NCBI GenBank assembly: GCA_014607495.2
Contig: CP053167.1
Coordinates: forward strand, 7,688,001 to 7,752,000
Direction: 5' to 3'
DNA from: Carposina sasakii
Lineage: Eukaryota; Arthropoda; Insecta; Lepidoptera; Carposinidae
DNA length: 64,000 nt
Shown here: piece by piece, positions 11,101 to 20,879 of the stretch
Layout: each line of letters starts with the position of its first letter
How positions within the stretch are numbered: the stretch's first letter is position 1
Notes under the pieces: generated by a model
Seen by the model: the letters and a program-made list of their open reading frames with translations, nothing else
Databases searched by the model: none
What the model was told of the DNA's origin: nothing
Program-made: the position numbers and the translations under genes

Positions 11101-13807
11101 ATAAATGCGAAAAACCTTTGTGTATGTGTCCAAAAGTTCTGACAAAACTGTCAATCTTGATAAACCTTGGATATTGATCTTCAATTTCAACATTTTGATG
11201 CAGTCCATGCGGACGGAGTTGCAGGATCCACTTAAAAACTAGCTGACCCGGCGAACTTCGTACTGCCTTATTTATTTTTTAGTTTATACAAACCTTGTCC
11301 TAAAAATAACAAACACAAAAAAGAAAGAATCATGCAATTTGGTGCAGTAATTTAGAAGTTTAAGCTTAAGCTTACATACATTTCAGCGATGCATTTTTAT
11401 TTATATACCTATAGAATAAGTTATCATCGTTTATATAGACACTATGATTTATTGCATTAGGGGTCCTAATCTTCACAATCCACATTTCGCATTATTAACT
11501 GATTTAGCATCTCTCCCTTACTAACTAACTTTTCTGAAAATAAATATAGATTTTAAGTTCAGAAGTGAAAAAGAGTCCAAAAGGAAAAACATAATCACTC
11601 AAAGATTGTAAGGGTCCAAAGTCCATGCCTTCAGTGAAAATAGTTCCAAACATACTATTGTATGTACCTACCTACTCAAAAGAAAAAATTTATTACTCAG
11701 AGGTTAAACAGCCTAAAGTATACCTTCAGTAAAGATGGTGATCTTAGAATGGAACTCCATCCCTCGTTCGAACATGTCCTTAGGGCTGCCATCTTTAGCG
11801 ATGCCGACGTCGCCTGTCGCCACTCCCTTTAGCGATCCGTCGTCGCGGTACAGGAGCTCTGCGCCGGCGCAGCCTGGCCACACCTGTGGATTTCAATATT
11901 GTTTTATAATTTACTAGCGACCCGCCCCAACTTTTTGTTGTCTCTTAAGATTTGATATCCAAGGATAGTGATGCCATTATGCAATGTGTTGGTGTAATCT
12001 TTAGACCTTTACACTGTAAAGGAACTTTTCACATGACAGAATTAAGTAGAACTAATTTTTGGAATATCAGCATTGTATGTATTTAGAGTTTGGGATCCAA
12101 TATGGAAGCTGAAGTATTCTCACCTCAGCACCAAGTGACTCTGCCTGTTCAGACATCCATCGTACAAGATGCCCCAGTCTTACAACATAGTTACCGTGAT
12201 TGTAATTAGGCAGGCCTGTAATACAAAATGTATTTATTTATACTATAGTAATTAAGTTCAAGATAATTTGCGTAAAAAAATTAATTAAAGCAAAAGCAAT
12301 ACCTTTGTTAACCTGTCAATTTCCATTATTATTACATATTTTATTTTTAGATTTATTTTTAGATCTAAATAATCTCTGTAATCTGTTACAGTTAGTAAAA
12401 TATTACATTACTGCATTGTTTTTTTATAATATTGTTTTATTTTCTTTGTTTACCTTGAGACAGAGATAGTTAGAATAAATCTTTGACTAAAGACTATATG
12501 TAAAGCAATGCTTTATGTTAGCAACAGTGTAATGTTCTTACCCTTAAAAGCAGGCAAAGGTATTCTTCCAGTTTTAGTCAGGTATCCAAATTTGTCAGAC
12601 GTAACGGGTGTGTTCATTGGAGCACCTTTTTCTTTCCAATCAGGAATGAGTTCATTCAATGCTATAGGATCTACACATGCTCCGGATAGTATGTGACCGC
12701 CAGCTTCTGCTGCTTTTTCAAGAAGAGTTACTCTCACTTCCTAGAAAGACAATTTTAACATTTTCAGCTACATTGTCCATAAGTCAAGTAAAATTTTTAC
12801 ATTACACCTAATTTAATTTGCCACAAAATTTACATCTGTGTAACATGCATTTTTGTAGTAGATGCCCAGCCCTCCACACCATAGGTCCTGAATTTTGAAT
12901 CCCCATAGGCACAATAATTGATTGTAATAAATTTGATATTTGTGTCTGAGTCATACATGTTTCTATATTTATCTATGTATTTATTTACTGTTGCTATTAG
13001 TACCTACAACACAAGACCTCAGAGATCTTAGTGTGGGACTAGGTTAATGTGTTGTTGAGTTAATATACATACAGCTCCCTTTTCCTCTGCAACCTGCCGA
13101 GCTCTGATAGCTGCAGACATACCAGCAGGACCACCACCAATAATGAGGATATCTGTCTCTTCCGCAATACGCTCCATGCTGATATCTGAAACATTTTTAC
13201 ATTATAAATTGAAGATCCTGTTGAAAAATCTAAATATCAACATTAGATAACGAGGTGTTGTTTACACCTGATAATACGAAGGTTATCTTACCTTTCCATC
13301 TTGGATCGGCATCTCTAGGATGTATGGTGTAATGTGTGGTTATTTTAGGGTAGACATCAGAATACAGTCTCCTAGCAGCATTCGTTAGCCTCCCCACTGA
13401 AAACAACATAGCTAGCCTCGTCAAAACTAATCAAAACAAAATGACTATCAGTGCCTGAACTTTGAACCTTATTTATTTTTGGAGCTACATTGCATAATGT
13501 TGTAAACAAATATGATCTCCGATGAGCCTACAGGCTTCAGACTTTATACAGCCTGAACTTTAACACCTCGGGAGTCACAAATTAATAAAAACAAAACACA
13601 ATCGTAATGAAATTCAAACAGCTGATTAAACACGTCACTGTAACAGGCAAGTTAATAACATAACTGCCTTCTAAATAGCTTGCAGAAATACAGCAAGTTG
13701 TTTCAGAATTCGAATAACAACACTTTTAATAAAGTTTTAACAGGTTAAACTACTAAAAAATATTTTTATTTACCCTGACGAGCCGAACTAACAAGTGCTA
13801 CCGCCAT
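2137..13807 (-). CDS. ETFDH: Electron transfer flavoprotein-ubiquinone oxidoreductase, 3' end outside window
   Basis: Mitochondrial inner-membrane flavoprotein that passes electrons from ETF (fatty-acid and amino-acid oxidation) to ubiquinone. Coding exons on the minus strand: 13774-13807, 13292-13396, 13073-13185, 12542-12740, 12124-12215, 11724-11883, 10935-11047, 10160-10379, 8901-9056, 8203-8327, 6985-7102, 4136-4243, 2137-2250. All junctions are GT/AG and phases agree, giving about 552 aa. The N-terminus ([11 protein letters not shown]...RR) is basic and serine/alanine rich, fitting mitochondrial import. The FAD motif GGGPAG is at residues 63-68. Family blocks include [46 protein letters not shown] and EPWTLSHGG. 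The last exon seen ends RFCPAG, giving the first cysteine of the 4Fe-4S ligand set. The remaining roughly 55 residues with the other cysteines lie left of position 1. The introns are full of repeats. A retrotransposon sits 66 bp upstream of the ATG. Confidence 0.96.
2251..4135. other. ETFDH intron holding repeat fragments
   Basis: No coding sequence was recognised. It holds a Helitron-like fragment with CGACTTCGTCCGCGTG (about 2280-2350), an RTE-type tail near 2590-2660, two copies of a unit beginning TTTTTGACGGCCGATTGGTG (about 3010 and 3893), and a dispersed block at 3535-3720 with GGCAGGCGGGTTGGTGACC. Related forms of that block recur at 9670 and 58300. Confidence 0.6.
2590..2660 (-). repeat. 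RTE-type non-LTR retrotransposon tail
   Basis: AGCCTATTGCAGTGCACTGC and the following ACCTCCCCCAGGGCACGCC are the complement of the conserved 3' end of a lepidopteran RTE family. That family's reading frame is visible at 39756 and 19524. Only the tail is left, preceded by an ATC-type run. Confidence 0.6.
4290..4552 (+). repeat. Helitron-like non-autonomous unit
   Basis: It begins near AAACTCCTCCGAAACGGCTC and ends CCGGGTCAGCTAG before a T. A related unit is at 8615-8790, ending GGGCAACAGCTAG|T, and the end alone is present in reverse at 11240 (CTAGCTGACCCGGCG). There is no coding capacity. The Helitron call rests on the CTAG|T terminus and lack of TIRs. Confidence 0.45.
4645..4756. mobile_element. 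112-bp MITE, GGGGTAAGCACGAACCT ends
   Basis: The 17-bp terminal inverted repeats are a perfect match (GGGGTAAGCACGAACCT at 4645; complement ending at 4756). A decayed relative with the same left end and the TTTTTAYRCGGCGTAACG segment is at 10503-10602, in another ETFDH intron. Confidence 0.75.
5340..6045 (-). pseudogene. Non-LTR retrotransposon 3' remnant (pol C-terminus)
   Basis: On the minus strand an open frame (5530-6045) reads [39 protein letters not shown] and later [15 protein letters not shown]. This is the region after the RT domain in many non-LTR elements. The 3' flank ends in an imperfect TCATCA repeat around 5350-5385, consistent with a 3' tail. The RT core and endonuclease are absent, so it is a 5'-truncated dead copy. 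Confidence 0.75.
6252..6310 (-). repeat. RTE-type non-LTR tail
   Basis: AGCCTATTGCAGTCCATTAC followed by GGACGTAGGCCCCCCTGC is the complement of the conserved RTE 3' end. No reading frame remains. Confidence 0.6.
7130..7385 (+). pseudogene. Retrotransposon remnant next to an ETFDH exon
   Basis: The translated stretch contains [40 protein letters not shown] and [13 protein letters not shown], a recurrent tail of lepidopteran non-LTR pol proteins. An inverted relative ([19 protein letters not shown]) is at 20880-21030. It ends within about 30 bp of the acceptor of the ETFDH exon 6985-7102, which lies antisense to it. Confidence 0.6.
7670..8005 (-). repeat. RTE-type tail followed by a second dispersed repeat
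   Basis: 7671-7730 carries CAGCCTATTACAGTCCTCTG and GTAGGCCTCCCCCAGAGTAC, the RTE tail type. 7803-8005 (TCACGCCTTTACGGGGTAGG ... TGCCCGGGAAGAGAAGC) is matched in inverted orientation at 49085-49295. Both lie in an ETFDH intron. Confidence 0.55.
8615..8790 (+). repeat. Helitron-like non-autonomous unit
   Basis: It shares CTCCGAAACGGCTTGACCAA and CATACCCCTAAATGATAAGG with the unit at 4290 and ends GCGGGCAACAGCTAG before a T. It sits in a short ETFDH intron. No coding sequence. Confidence 0.45.
9516..9637. repeat. 122-bp imperfect palindrome
   Basis: The left arm TTCAATAAGGGTTCGCTCAC and ACCGGGCCCTACA is mirrored by TGTAGGGCCCGGTGGTG and AAAATCCTTATTGAA. Arms are about 45 bp, with a short centre near GGATCC. 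It looks like a foldback MITE in an ETFDH intron. A smaller hairpin (TTCGAAACCAACATCTTTTG) lies just upstream at 9432-9460. Confidence 0.7.
9663..9790 (+). repeat. Dispersed repeat fragment
   Basis: TGTGCAGGCGGGTTGATAAC and TTTTCGGACTATGTTGTCA match the blocks at 3565-3610 and 58325-58375. No reading frame survives. Source element unknown. Confidence 0.4.
9850..10125 (+). repeat. Helitron-like unit, 3' end lost
   Basis: It contains AATGTAACGGGTCACTGTTT, CATGGAAGATATATGAGAAA, AGAAACGGCTGAACCGATTT and the ATAGGCTACTTTTTATCCCG block. It matches the units at 20302-20609 and 55900-56195 and the inverted one at 53411-53706. The terminal CTAG hairpin is missing. It lies about 35 bp inside the intron that follows ETFDH exon 10160-10379. 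Confidence 0.6.
10503..10602. mobile_element. Decayed copy of the GGGGTAAGCACGAACCT MITE
   Basis: The left end TAGGGTAAGCACGAACCT and the inner GGCGTAACGGTAACGACTCG match the MITE at 4645-4756. The right end (GAGCTTGCCCTGGCTTGCCC) is diverged. Confidence 0.55.
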
Positions 13808-13859
13808 TTTTTATGGTTTTTTTTTCTTACTGTTCGTCTGTCTTGTCTTTGAATTTCCT

Positions 13860-13873
13860 AAAAGCCTCTTTAC
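13860..13873 (+). repeat. Left target-site duplication of I-type element
   Basis: AAAAGCCTCTTTAC is repeated exactly at 19206-19219 after the poly(A) run. This marks both borders of the retrotransposon at 13874-19205. Confidence 0.9.
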
Positions 13874-14005
13874 GAAAAAAAAAAAAAAGGCGGGAATTGA
13901 AAGGGCGGAAAAATTTAATTTTAAAATTAAAATTTATTTTGCTATATAATTTAAACTACAATTTCCTCTTGTTTGACCCTGTAAAATAGTAACAAATAAA
14001 CTAAA

Positions 14006-15118
14006 ATGAGTGAATGCAGCAGTGGTTCTAGTGCTCAAAAAAGAAAATTTAACTCGCCCACCATGGATGACCAGCCCTCTAACAAGGTTCCTGTTAAATT
14101 CATTACAACTAAAAGAGGTTTATTCAGGGATATCCATCGAATTTACACAGAATCTCATCTGAAGGAATACCCAATAATGATTTCTGCAACTACTCCACAA
14201 AAACTTGACCTAATAAAGATTAACAATATATTCAAAACTCTAGACCTTGGTATAAAATATGTTAAGCCCGTTGGCAACTTTTATATAAAGATATTTTTCT
14301 CTACAAGGAAACATGCAAATAACTTCATCCTTAACAGAGAGTTACTAGATAAAGAAAAATGGAATGCTCATATACCATTTGATCAGATTGAATCGCAAGG
14401 AATCATCCGAGTTCCAACTGATATCTCAGAAGAAGATCTGTTGCTCAATCTCAAATCATCTGTTGAAATTATTGGTGTGAAAAGATTTTCCAAAAAAACA
14501 TCAGACGAAACTTATACTCCATTACGCACTGTGCTAGTGACATTCTTGTCGACAATCAGACCAGACCATGTTACCTATGAATATATTTGGTATGATGTGC
14601 AGACTTACATCAAGCCTTTATTGCAATGTTACAATTGTTATAAATTTCACCATGGAAGTCGTACCTGTAAAAATGTTCAAGTTTGTTCCTATTGTTCTGG
14701 ACCTCATAATTACAAGTTTTGTCAAAATAAAGATAGTCTAAAATGCTCCAATTGCAGTGGGAGCCATGTAGCTGTCTCATATGAGTGTCCCATGAAGCAG
14801 TCTAACATATCTGAAATAAAAAACAAAATACAAGGAAAACAGCAAACATTTGCTTCAGTTGTTAGTGGGAACTCTGGTAAGCCTATTGTAATTCCACCAA
14901 AAAATCCACCTAGTGAAGTTGTAGATCCCTTTACTCCTGCGAAGACACCTCACAAGAGAGCTCTTGTAAGTGAAATTCTGAACTCTACTTTATTAATTGA
15001 TTCCATATGCAAAACAATTGTTGATTTATTATATAAGAAAGAAGCACACAGTACAAACATTTGTTCCAAAGTAATAAAAGAATGTCTTATAACTAATCTA
15101 TCTACTCATAATGGCTAA
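14006..15118 (+). CDS. I-type element ORF1, Gag-like RNA-binding protein
   Basis: 370 aa protein that would coat the element RNA. The N-terminus is basic and serine rich. The C-terminal half has three zinc knuckles: CYNCYKFHHGSRTC (CX2CX4HX4C), CSYCSGPHNYKFC (CX2CX3HX4C) and CSNCSGSHVAVSYEC (CX2CX3HX6C). The start ATG at 14006 is the first in frame. The last bases overlap the ORF2 start by 8 bp (ATGGCTAA contains both the ATG and the TAA), an arrangement suited to termination-reinitiation. Confidence 0.92.
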   Translation: MSECSSGSSAQKRKFNSPTMDDQPSNKVPVKFITTKRGLFRDIHRIYTESHLKEYPIMISATTPQKLDLIKINNIFKTLDLGIKYVKPVGNFYIKIFFSTRKHANNFILNRELLDKEKWNAHIPFDQIESQGIIRVPTDISEEDLLLNLKSSVEIIGVKRFSKKTSDETYTPLRTVLVTFLSTIRPDHVTYEYIWYDVQTYIKPLLQCYNCYKFHHGSRTCKNVQVCSYCSGPHNYKFCQNKDSLKCSNCSGSHVAVSYECPMKQSNISEIKNKIQGKQQTFASVVSGNSGKPIVIPPKNPPSEVVDPFTPAKTPHKRALVSEILNSTLLIDSICKTIVDLLYKKEAHSTNICSKVIKECLITNLSTHNG

Positions 15119-18100
15119 TTTAAATATTATTCACTGGAATTCTCGTAGTATTTTAAATAAATTAGATCAATTTGTACACTTTATTTCTCAGAGGAACATA
15201 GATATTATTTTAATTAATGAAACATGGTTGGATGGAAATAAAAAACTAAAGATACCAGGTTATAAGACTATAAGGTCGGATTCTGACCGCCCTCATGGGG
15301 GTGTAGCAATGGCCATTTCTACTAAGTTTAATTTTGATGTTATAAATACATCTTCCTCATATGATTTTCAAAATATATTAGTATCAATTAAGTTAGGAAG
15401 GAATTTTTATCTTGATCTTCTATGTGTTTACTGTCCACCTCCTCCAAATGGAAAGTTTAATATTGGTAGCCTATTAGATTCATTTCATAAGATATCTTCT
15501 AAGAATCATTTAATTATTGGTGACTTCAATGCTCATAACACTTCATGGGGATGTAGATCAACTAATAATCGAGGTAATAATCTATTATCTTTTATAGATA
15601 ATAACAATTTGGTATGCCTAAATGATCACACTCTTACAACTTTAGCAGGGCCAGGACAAGAGGGTAATGTTTTGGATTTGGTTCTTGCATCGTCAAAATT
15701 GAGTTCCAGCTGCAACTTCTCAGTGTTGGATGATACGGTTAGTAGCAATCACTTTCCAATACTTGTTGGTGTGTTGTATCCCTTGCAGGATTGCGAAGTT
15801 GGTGTTAGTTTGAATAATATTGTCCACTTCCCCGTGGACAGTTTGAGTTTGGATACAGCTAGTCAGGTTTCAATGATTAATACCAGATATATAGATTGGT
15901 GTGAATTTACACTTAAATGTGTCCCTTTATTTGAGACTTTTGATTTATCTCATGATCCGTTACAAAATTACAATAATTTCGTTAACAATATTTATGACGT
16001 TTTAGTAATGACATATCGCAAAAAGTTGCCAGTAGTAAAGTCTTTGCAAACCTATAAAAAAATCAAGAAAAATAGATCTCACATTTGGTGGAATGATGCC
16101 TGTGACCTAGCTGTAAGGCAGTCACGATTAGCACTACAACTCTATAAAGTAGTCCCTTCTATAGAAAACTATTTGATTTATAAAAAATTTGATGCTAATA
16201 AAAAACTTGTAATTTTGGAACAAAAAAGATTAAGTTGGATGACATTATGCAATAGTTTTAACCGAACCTCCACATCTAAATTTATTTGGGATAATATAAG
16301 GAAATTTAAATTTTCTAGAAATGAAATTTCACGGAAATCGCAATTATTTGAAGACAATTCAAATGCCTTGGAGTATTTTAATAAAATCTGTCCTCCCGCT
16401 GATAATAATAAAATTATTGATTTGCAAAGCTTTTTCTCTGCTCAACCTTCTGACTCAAATTCGTGGCTCTTAAAACCCTTCACTATTGCTGAGTTTACTG
16501 CTGCTTTACAGTGCAAAAAGGATACTTCTCCTGGCCCTGACTATATTACGTATAAAATGATTAAAAAACTAAGTGCCAAAGGTCATATAATATTGCTGCA
16601 AATATACAATAATCTTTGGGCAGATAGGATAATTCCTTTATGTTGGAAAGAGCAACATGTCATTCCAATTCTGAAGGCTAATAAGAATCCAAATTGCATT
16701 GATTCATTCAGACCAATTTCGTTGACATCTTGTTTATCAAAAGTATTTGAGACTATGCTTAAAAACAGATTGGAATATTTTATTGAGAGCAATAAACTGA
16801 TCCCTGATAACCAATGTGGCTTCCGCAAGGGCAAGAGCGTTATTGATAATGTTGGGTGTTTGGTTGGTGACATAATTAATGGTTTTCAGTGTAATAAGAC
16901 AACATTAGCTGTGTTTTTAGATATTAAAGGTGCGTTCGATAATATTGATCATAACTGTCTTATTAAAAGTTTATTTGATCTTGGAATTCCAGGCTCATTC
17001 CTAGAATGGATTTATAACTTCTTACACCATCGTTCCATTAAGTTAAAAGTAAGGAACCAATTAACTGGCCCTAAATTTACATATAAAGGAACACCTCAAG
17101 GTTCAGTTATTTCTCCTCTTATATTCATAATTAGTCTAGTCGGTTTTATGAAGAAAATACCATCTAATGTTAAGTATCAATTTTTTGCTGATGACCTTGT
17201 AATTTATCTACACTGTAACAATATCAAAGAAGGCGAATCTGTTATGAATATGTGTCTACATAAGGTTTGCAATTATTTAAAAAAATATTTAAATTTAGAA
17301 ATTAATGCATCAAAAAGTGTAGTTATTCCCTTTTGCAAAAATAGTAAATTGTGTCCTTATATATCCTACAATAGAACATTAATACCGGTTCAGTATACTG
17401 TCAAATACCTAGGCATTATATTGGACAGCCAATTATCGTGGAGACCACATATTGAACACATTATGAAAAAGGCTGAGCTAGGTATCAATATAATGAAATC
17501 TTTAGTAGGTCTTCGATGGGGATCTGACCCGAAAATTTTGAAGACTCTTTATATTGCTATAGTTCGTAGTCATTTTGATTATGGATGTATGTTTTATATT
17601 AATGCAAAATATACCTTATTAAGAAAATTAGACCTAATCCAGAACAGAGCACTTCGCATTATAACTGGGGCAATGACATCTTCTCCAATAAATTCTCTCG
17701 AGGTAGAAGCAGGTGTTGTCCCGTTGCAAATTCGAAGATGTTATATTACAGATAAATATTGTATAAAGTTGGTTAGTCGTGACAATAGTGTCATACCTAG
17801 ATTTTTAGAATTCTTCAATATACCTAATTATAATAATGAACCCTTGCGTGCTACTACTTCTATGAGTGATTCAATTTCCTTATTAAATTTTGAATTTCAG
17901 GATATAATTTTTTGGTCTCGGTTGCTGCCTTGCTTCAGTTTTGATTTTTTTAGTACTATTATGGATTTGCCTATCTATGTTAATAGATTTAAAAATAAAT
18001 TCGAATTCTGTGAATTTTTAAATACCAAACCTGACTATATAAAAATTTATACTGATGGATCCAAAACACATGATCGAACTAGCTTTGCCTTTTATGATGC

Positions 18101-18923
18101 AAATAAAAATTTCGGACAAGTATTCAAATGTCACACATTATTTTCTATATTTTCTGCTGAAGTTTTGGCAATATTACATGCTGTAGAATATATAAACTGT
18201 ACAGTAAACATGAATCGCAGAAAGTTCTTAATTTTATCTGACTCTATGAGTGCTTTACTAGCTCTTTTGAACAAAAAAATATCCGCGTCATATAACTATT
18301 TAATATACAATTTAAGATACCTTGTACAGAATATTGTCAAGAATAATGATAATGCTATTATTGAATTTTGTTGGGTACCAGCTCATTCTGGAATTGTGGG
18401 TAATGAGTTGGTGGACACCCTAGCTCGTTCCTGTGTAAATACCAAAACATGTAATTATTTAGTCCCTTATTCCGATCTTCTATCAATTTTAAAGAGTAAT
18501 ATGATTAAAAGATGGTCATTACTATTAAATTCTTCAAGAGAAACTAAAGGGAAATGGCTGGAAAAAATCCAACCAATACCATCTACTCGTTCGTGGTTCG
18601 AGAATCATAACAAATTTTTAGGTCGAGATTTTATAACATCACTATGTAGACTCAGAATTGGCCATTGTCACTTTCCCTCTCATCTTTTTAGACTTAAGTT
18701 GGTTGATAGTAGTTCTTGTAAATATTGTTACAATGATTTATGTGATTTACAACATATTTTTTATGAATGTCCTAATTTTAACCTTGAACGCTTGCTTTTT
18801 ATCGGCTCCTGTTTGGATATTATAAAACATGATATCCCTGATAATGTTCAAGAGTTATTACAATGTAAAGATTTGTATATATGTATATTTAAGTTTCTTA
18901 TGAATACTTTTGGGAAGATTTAA
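15111..18923 (+). CDS. I-type element ORF2, endonuclease/reverse transcriptase/RNase H
   Basis: 1270 aa polyprotein. The APE-type endonuclease covers about residues 1-230 (NIIHWNSRS, INETWL, IIGDFNAHNTSWG, SNHFPIL). RT follows at about 460-780: SPGPDYI, FRPISLTSCLSKVFE, NQCGFRKGKSVIDNV, AVFLDIKGAFDNIDH, GTPQGSVISPLIF and the catalytic FADD. RNase H is at about 975-1110 (IYTDGSK, AEVLAILHAVEY, LILSDSMSALLAL, WVPAHSGIVGNELVD). A Cys-His cluster CKYCYNDLCDLQHIFYEC ends the protein. All catalytic acidic residues that can be checked by eye are present, so this copy looks coding-competent. Confidence 0.95.
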   Translation: MANLNIIHWNSRSILNKLDQFVHFISQRNIDIILINETWLDGNKKLKIPGYKTIRSDSDRPHGGVAMAISTKFNFDVINTSSSYDFQNILVSIKLGRNFYLDLLCVYCPPPPNGKFNIGSLLDSFHKISSKNHLIIGDFNAHNTSWGCRSTNNRGNNLLSFIDNNNLVCLNDHTLTTLAGPGQEGNVLDLVLASSKLSSSCNFSVLDDTVSSNHFPILVGVLYPLQDCEVGVSLNNIVHFPVDSLSLDTASQVSMINTRYIDWCEFTLKCVPLFETFDLSHDPLQNYNNFVNNIYDVLVMTYRKKLPVVKSLQTYKKIKKNRSHIWWNDACDLAVRQSRLALQLYKVVPSIENYLIYKKFDANKKLVILEQKRLSWMTLCNSFNRTSTSKFIWDNIRKFKFSRNEISRKSQLFEDNSNALEYFNKICPPADNNKIIDLQSFFSAQPSDSNSWLLKPFTIAEFTAALQCKKDTSPGPDYITYKMIKKLSAKGHIILLQIYNNLWADRIIPLCWKEQHVIPILKANKNPNCIDSFRPISLTSCLSKVFETMLKNRLEYFIESNKLIPDNQCGFRKGKSVIDNVGCLVGDIINGFQCNKTTLAVFLDIKGAFDNIDHNCLIKSLFDLGIPGSFLEWIYNFLHHRSIKLKVRNQLTGPKFTYKGTPQGSVISPLIFIISLVGFMKKIPSNVKYQFFADDLVIYLHCNNIKEGESVMNMCLHKVCNYLKKYLNLEINASKSVVIPFCKNSKLCPYISYNRTLIPVQYTVKYLGIILDSQLSWRPHIEHIMKKAELGINIMKSLVGLRWGSDPKILKTLYIAIVRSHFDYGCMFYINAKYTLLRKLDLIQNRALRIITGAMTSSPINSLEVEAGVVPLQIRRCYITDKYCIKLVSRDNSVIPRFLEFFNIPNYNNEPLRATTSMSDSISLLNFEFQDIIFWSRLLPCFSFDFFSTIMDLPIYVNRFKNKFEFCEFLNTKPDYIKIYTDGSKTHDRTSFAFYDANKNFGQVFKCHTLFSIFSAEVLAILHAVEYINCTVNMNRRKFLILSDSMSALLALLNKKISASYNYLIYNLRYLVQNIVKNNDNAIIEFCWVPAHSGIVGNELVDTLARSCVNTKTCNYLVPYSDLLSILKSNMIKRWSLLLNSSRETKGKWLEKIQPIPSTRSWFENHNKFLGRDFITSLCRLRIGHCHFPSHLFRLKLVDSSSCKYCYNDLCDLQHIFYECPNFNLERLLFIGSCLDIIKHDIPDNVQELLQCKDLYICIFKFLMNTFGKI

Positions 18924-19205
18924 CCAAATATTGTACCTACTCCTTTTATTGCTATGTTTTTTGGGTTATACCTGTTCTAATGGTTAATTGGTAATATAAA
19001 TTATTATTATTTTTGTTGATGTTTTGTTAATGTTAGGTTTGATTTTTTTTATTTTTTATGTCTGTTGTAATTATTTTAGTGGTGTGTTTTTGTGTTCTTG
19101 GTTATGTTTTACATTTATTATCCTTATTGTTCTCTGTAAAGTTATTTGGTTGGGCTGATGGTATTGAATACCAATGCCCCTAATAAATTAAAAAAAAAAA
19201 AAAAA

Positions 19206-19219
19206 AAAAGCCTCTTTAC
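19206..19219 (+). repeat. Right target-site duplication of I-type element
   Basis: AAAAGCCTCTTTAC follows the A-tail and matches 13860-13873. The sequence after it is the original upstream flank of ETFDH. Confidence 0.88.
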
Positions 19220-19429
19220 ACTATCGCTCTTTCAATACGAGCATGAGACGAGTGGCGAGTACGAGTATGGTGTGTGGATTGAAACACTGTCTTGTTTGTA
19301 CCTTGTAGGCTTGTACTTGTATAGATGTGCTTGTAATTCGGGGTTTGTATATTACTACTTCATATTATATCTTTACAGGCTACGGGATAAAAGGATTCTA
19401 CAGATTGTTCAGCCCTTCACCTAACATAC

Positions 19430-19883
19430 TTCATCGTCATCATAGTCAGCCTATTGCAGTCCACTACTGGACGTAGGCCTCCCCCAGTGTACGCCAAATG
19501 GCTCGATCTCCCGTTTTAGCCATCTAGTCACTACCAGCCGTCCTCTTTAAGTCATCGGTCCATCTGGCCGGAGGGCGCCCAACCCTTTTACTCCACCGTT
19601 CATCGGTTCTACGACAGATGTGGCCGGCCCACTGCCACTTCAGTCTGCTACATTTCGAAACTATGTCACTTTGGTCTTCTGCCGCATAATCTCGTTTCGG
19701 ACTTTGTCCATTCGCGAGATTCCGATAGATTTCCATAGCTCTCTGAGTGACATGTAATCGGTGAGCCAGCTCCACCGTCAGGTTCCACGTCTCGGCTCCG
19801 TAAGTCATGGCTGGTAGAACGCACTGATCGAACACCTTGGTCTTGAGGCATTGTGGCAAGGATGACTCAAAGATATGACGCAA
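19430..19883 (-). pseudogene. RTE-type non-LTR retrotransposon 3' remnant
   Basis: On the minus strand a frame reads LKTKVFDQCVLPAMTYGAET, RLKWQWAGHICRRTDERW and VGRPPARWTDDLKRTAGS, the C-terminal region of RTE pol. The conserved tail (19447-19495) and a short ATG/ATC run follow. Truncated at the 5' end, with small deletions, so dead. Confidence 0.8.
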
Positions 19884-20301
19884 CTTCCCAAACGCTGCCC
19901 AAGCTGCACTCTTCTGGTGATTTCTCCCTCGATGTTGTCTTTACCCAACTGCAATATTTGCCCAAGGTATACTTCTGAACAACTTCCAAGGCTACACCCT
20001 CGACGGATATCATAACATACTTATTTACCTTCTAATCTACTACTTGTGCTGATCACCCGAGTTATCTGTGCTGAAGCTCCCACTAGAATAATATAAGCTC
20101 TGCGTCTACTTCTGTGCATGTCATTAGAGCCGGCTAAGGAACTCGGGCATTCTCTCTCCCAGGCGACGACGACTAGCAACTCTTCACTGATATTTTACCT
20201 ACACCTGCCCCCAAAAGCGAATGCAGGATCACCTTTATGATGCTGCTGTTCTGGTTACCCCATTTCGGGAACACATATGTGTGTGTAAGTTATCTATAGG
20301 T

Positions 20302-20609
20302 ACATATAATTAAAATGTAACGGATCGCTGTCTGTACATGGAAGATATATGAGAAAAAATATTATAGGAGACCTTTATCAACGCAATAGAACCCAAAACG
20401 ATGATTTTTGGATTTTTTGTCTGTTTGTCTGTTTATCGGGTTGTCTGTGCGTTTGTGCACGCTAATCTCAGAAACGGCTGAACCGATGCAGTTTTCAGGA
20501 ATATATTGTGACAGGTCCCACTTAACATATAGACTTTTTATCCCGGATAATTCCGACATTTTGTTTTTTATGTAGACCACGCGGACGGAGTCGTGGGCGC
20601 CCACTAGTA
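20302..20609 (+). repeat. Helitron-like non-autonomous unit with intact 3' end
   Basis: It has the AATGTAACGGATCGCTGTCT start block, the AAACGGCTGAACCGATGCAG block and a terminus CACGCGGACGGAGTCGTGGG then CGCCCACTAG before a T. Similar to 55900-56195. Confidence 0.6.
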
Positions 20610-20879
20610 TATAATAAGTTTACTGCTATGGAAATACTCGTATATTATCATCACTTAGGTAGGTGCTTTTGTGCTTTTGTTCTTTTCTATGACATGAAAT
20701 GAAGGATTGTCCAAGGATTGATCAAATGCAAACTTTATGATCTAGATCAAGTTCACACTCACTCGCTCGTCTAAGTATACCTAACGTATACTACGTAACC
20801 ATAACAGCTGTGTAGGCAACTCTTGGCGAGATACAAGATACTAACTATAGGTATGTAGGTACATACACAGGTAGTAGGT

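Larger units (their letters stand above)
13874..19205 (+). mobile_element. Full-length non-LTR retrotransposon, I-type with RNase H
   Basis: The element is bounded by a 14-bp target duplication. It has a 132-bp 5' leader that opens with an A-run, two overlapping ORFs, a 3' UTR, a polyadenylation signal AATAAA (19182-19187) and a 3' A-tail of about 18-20 nt. Both ORFs lack stops or frameshifts, so the copy looks young and possibly able to move. ORF2 with APE endonuclease, RT and RNase H plus a three-knuckle ORF1 points to the I/Nimb side of non-LTR elements; the exact clade is inference. It is inserted head to head with ETFDH, 66 bp from the ATG. Confidence 0.93.
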
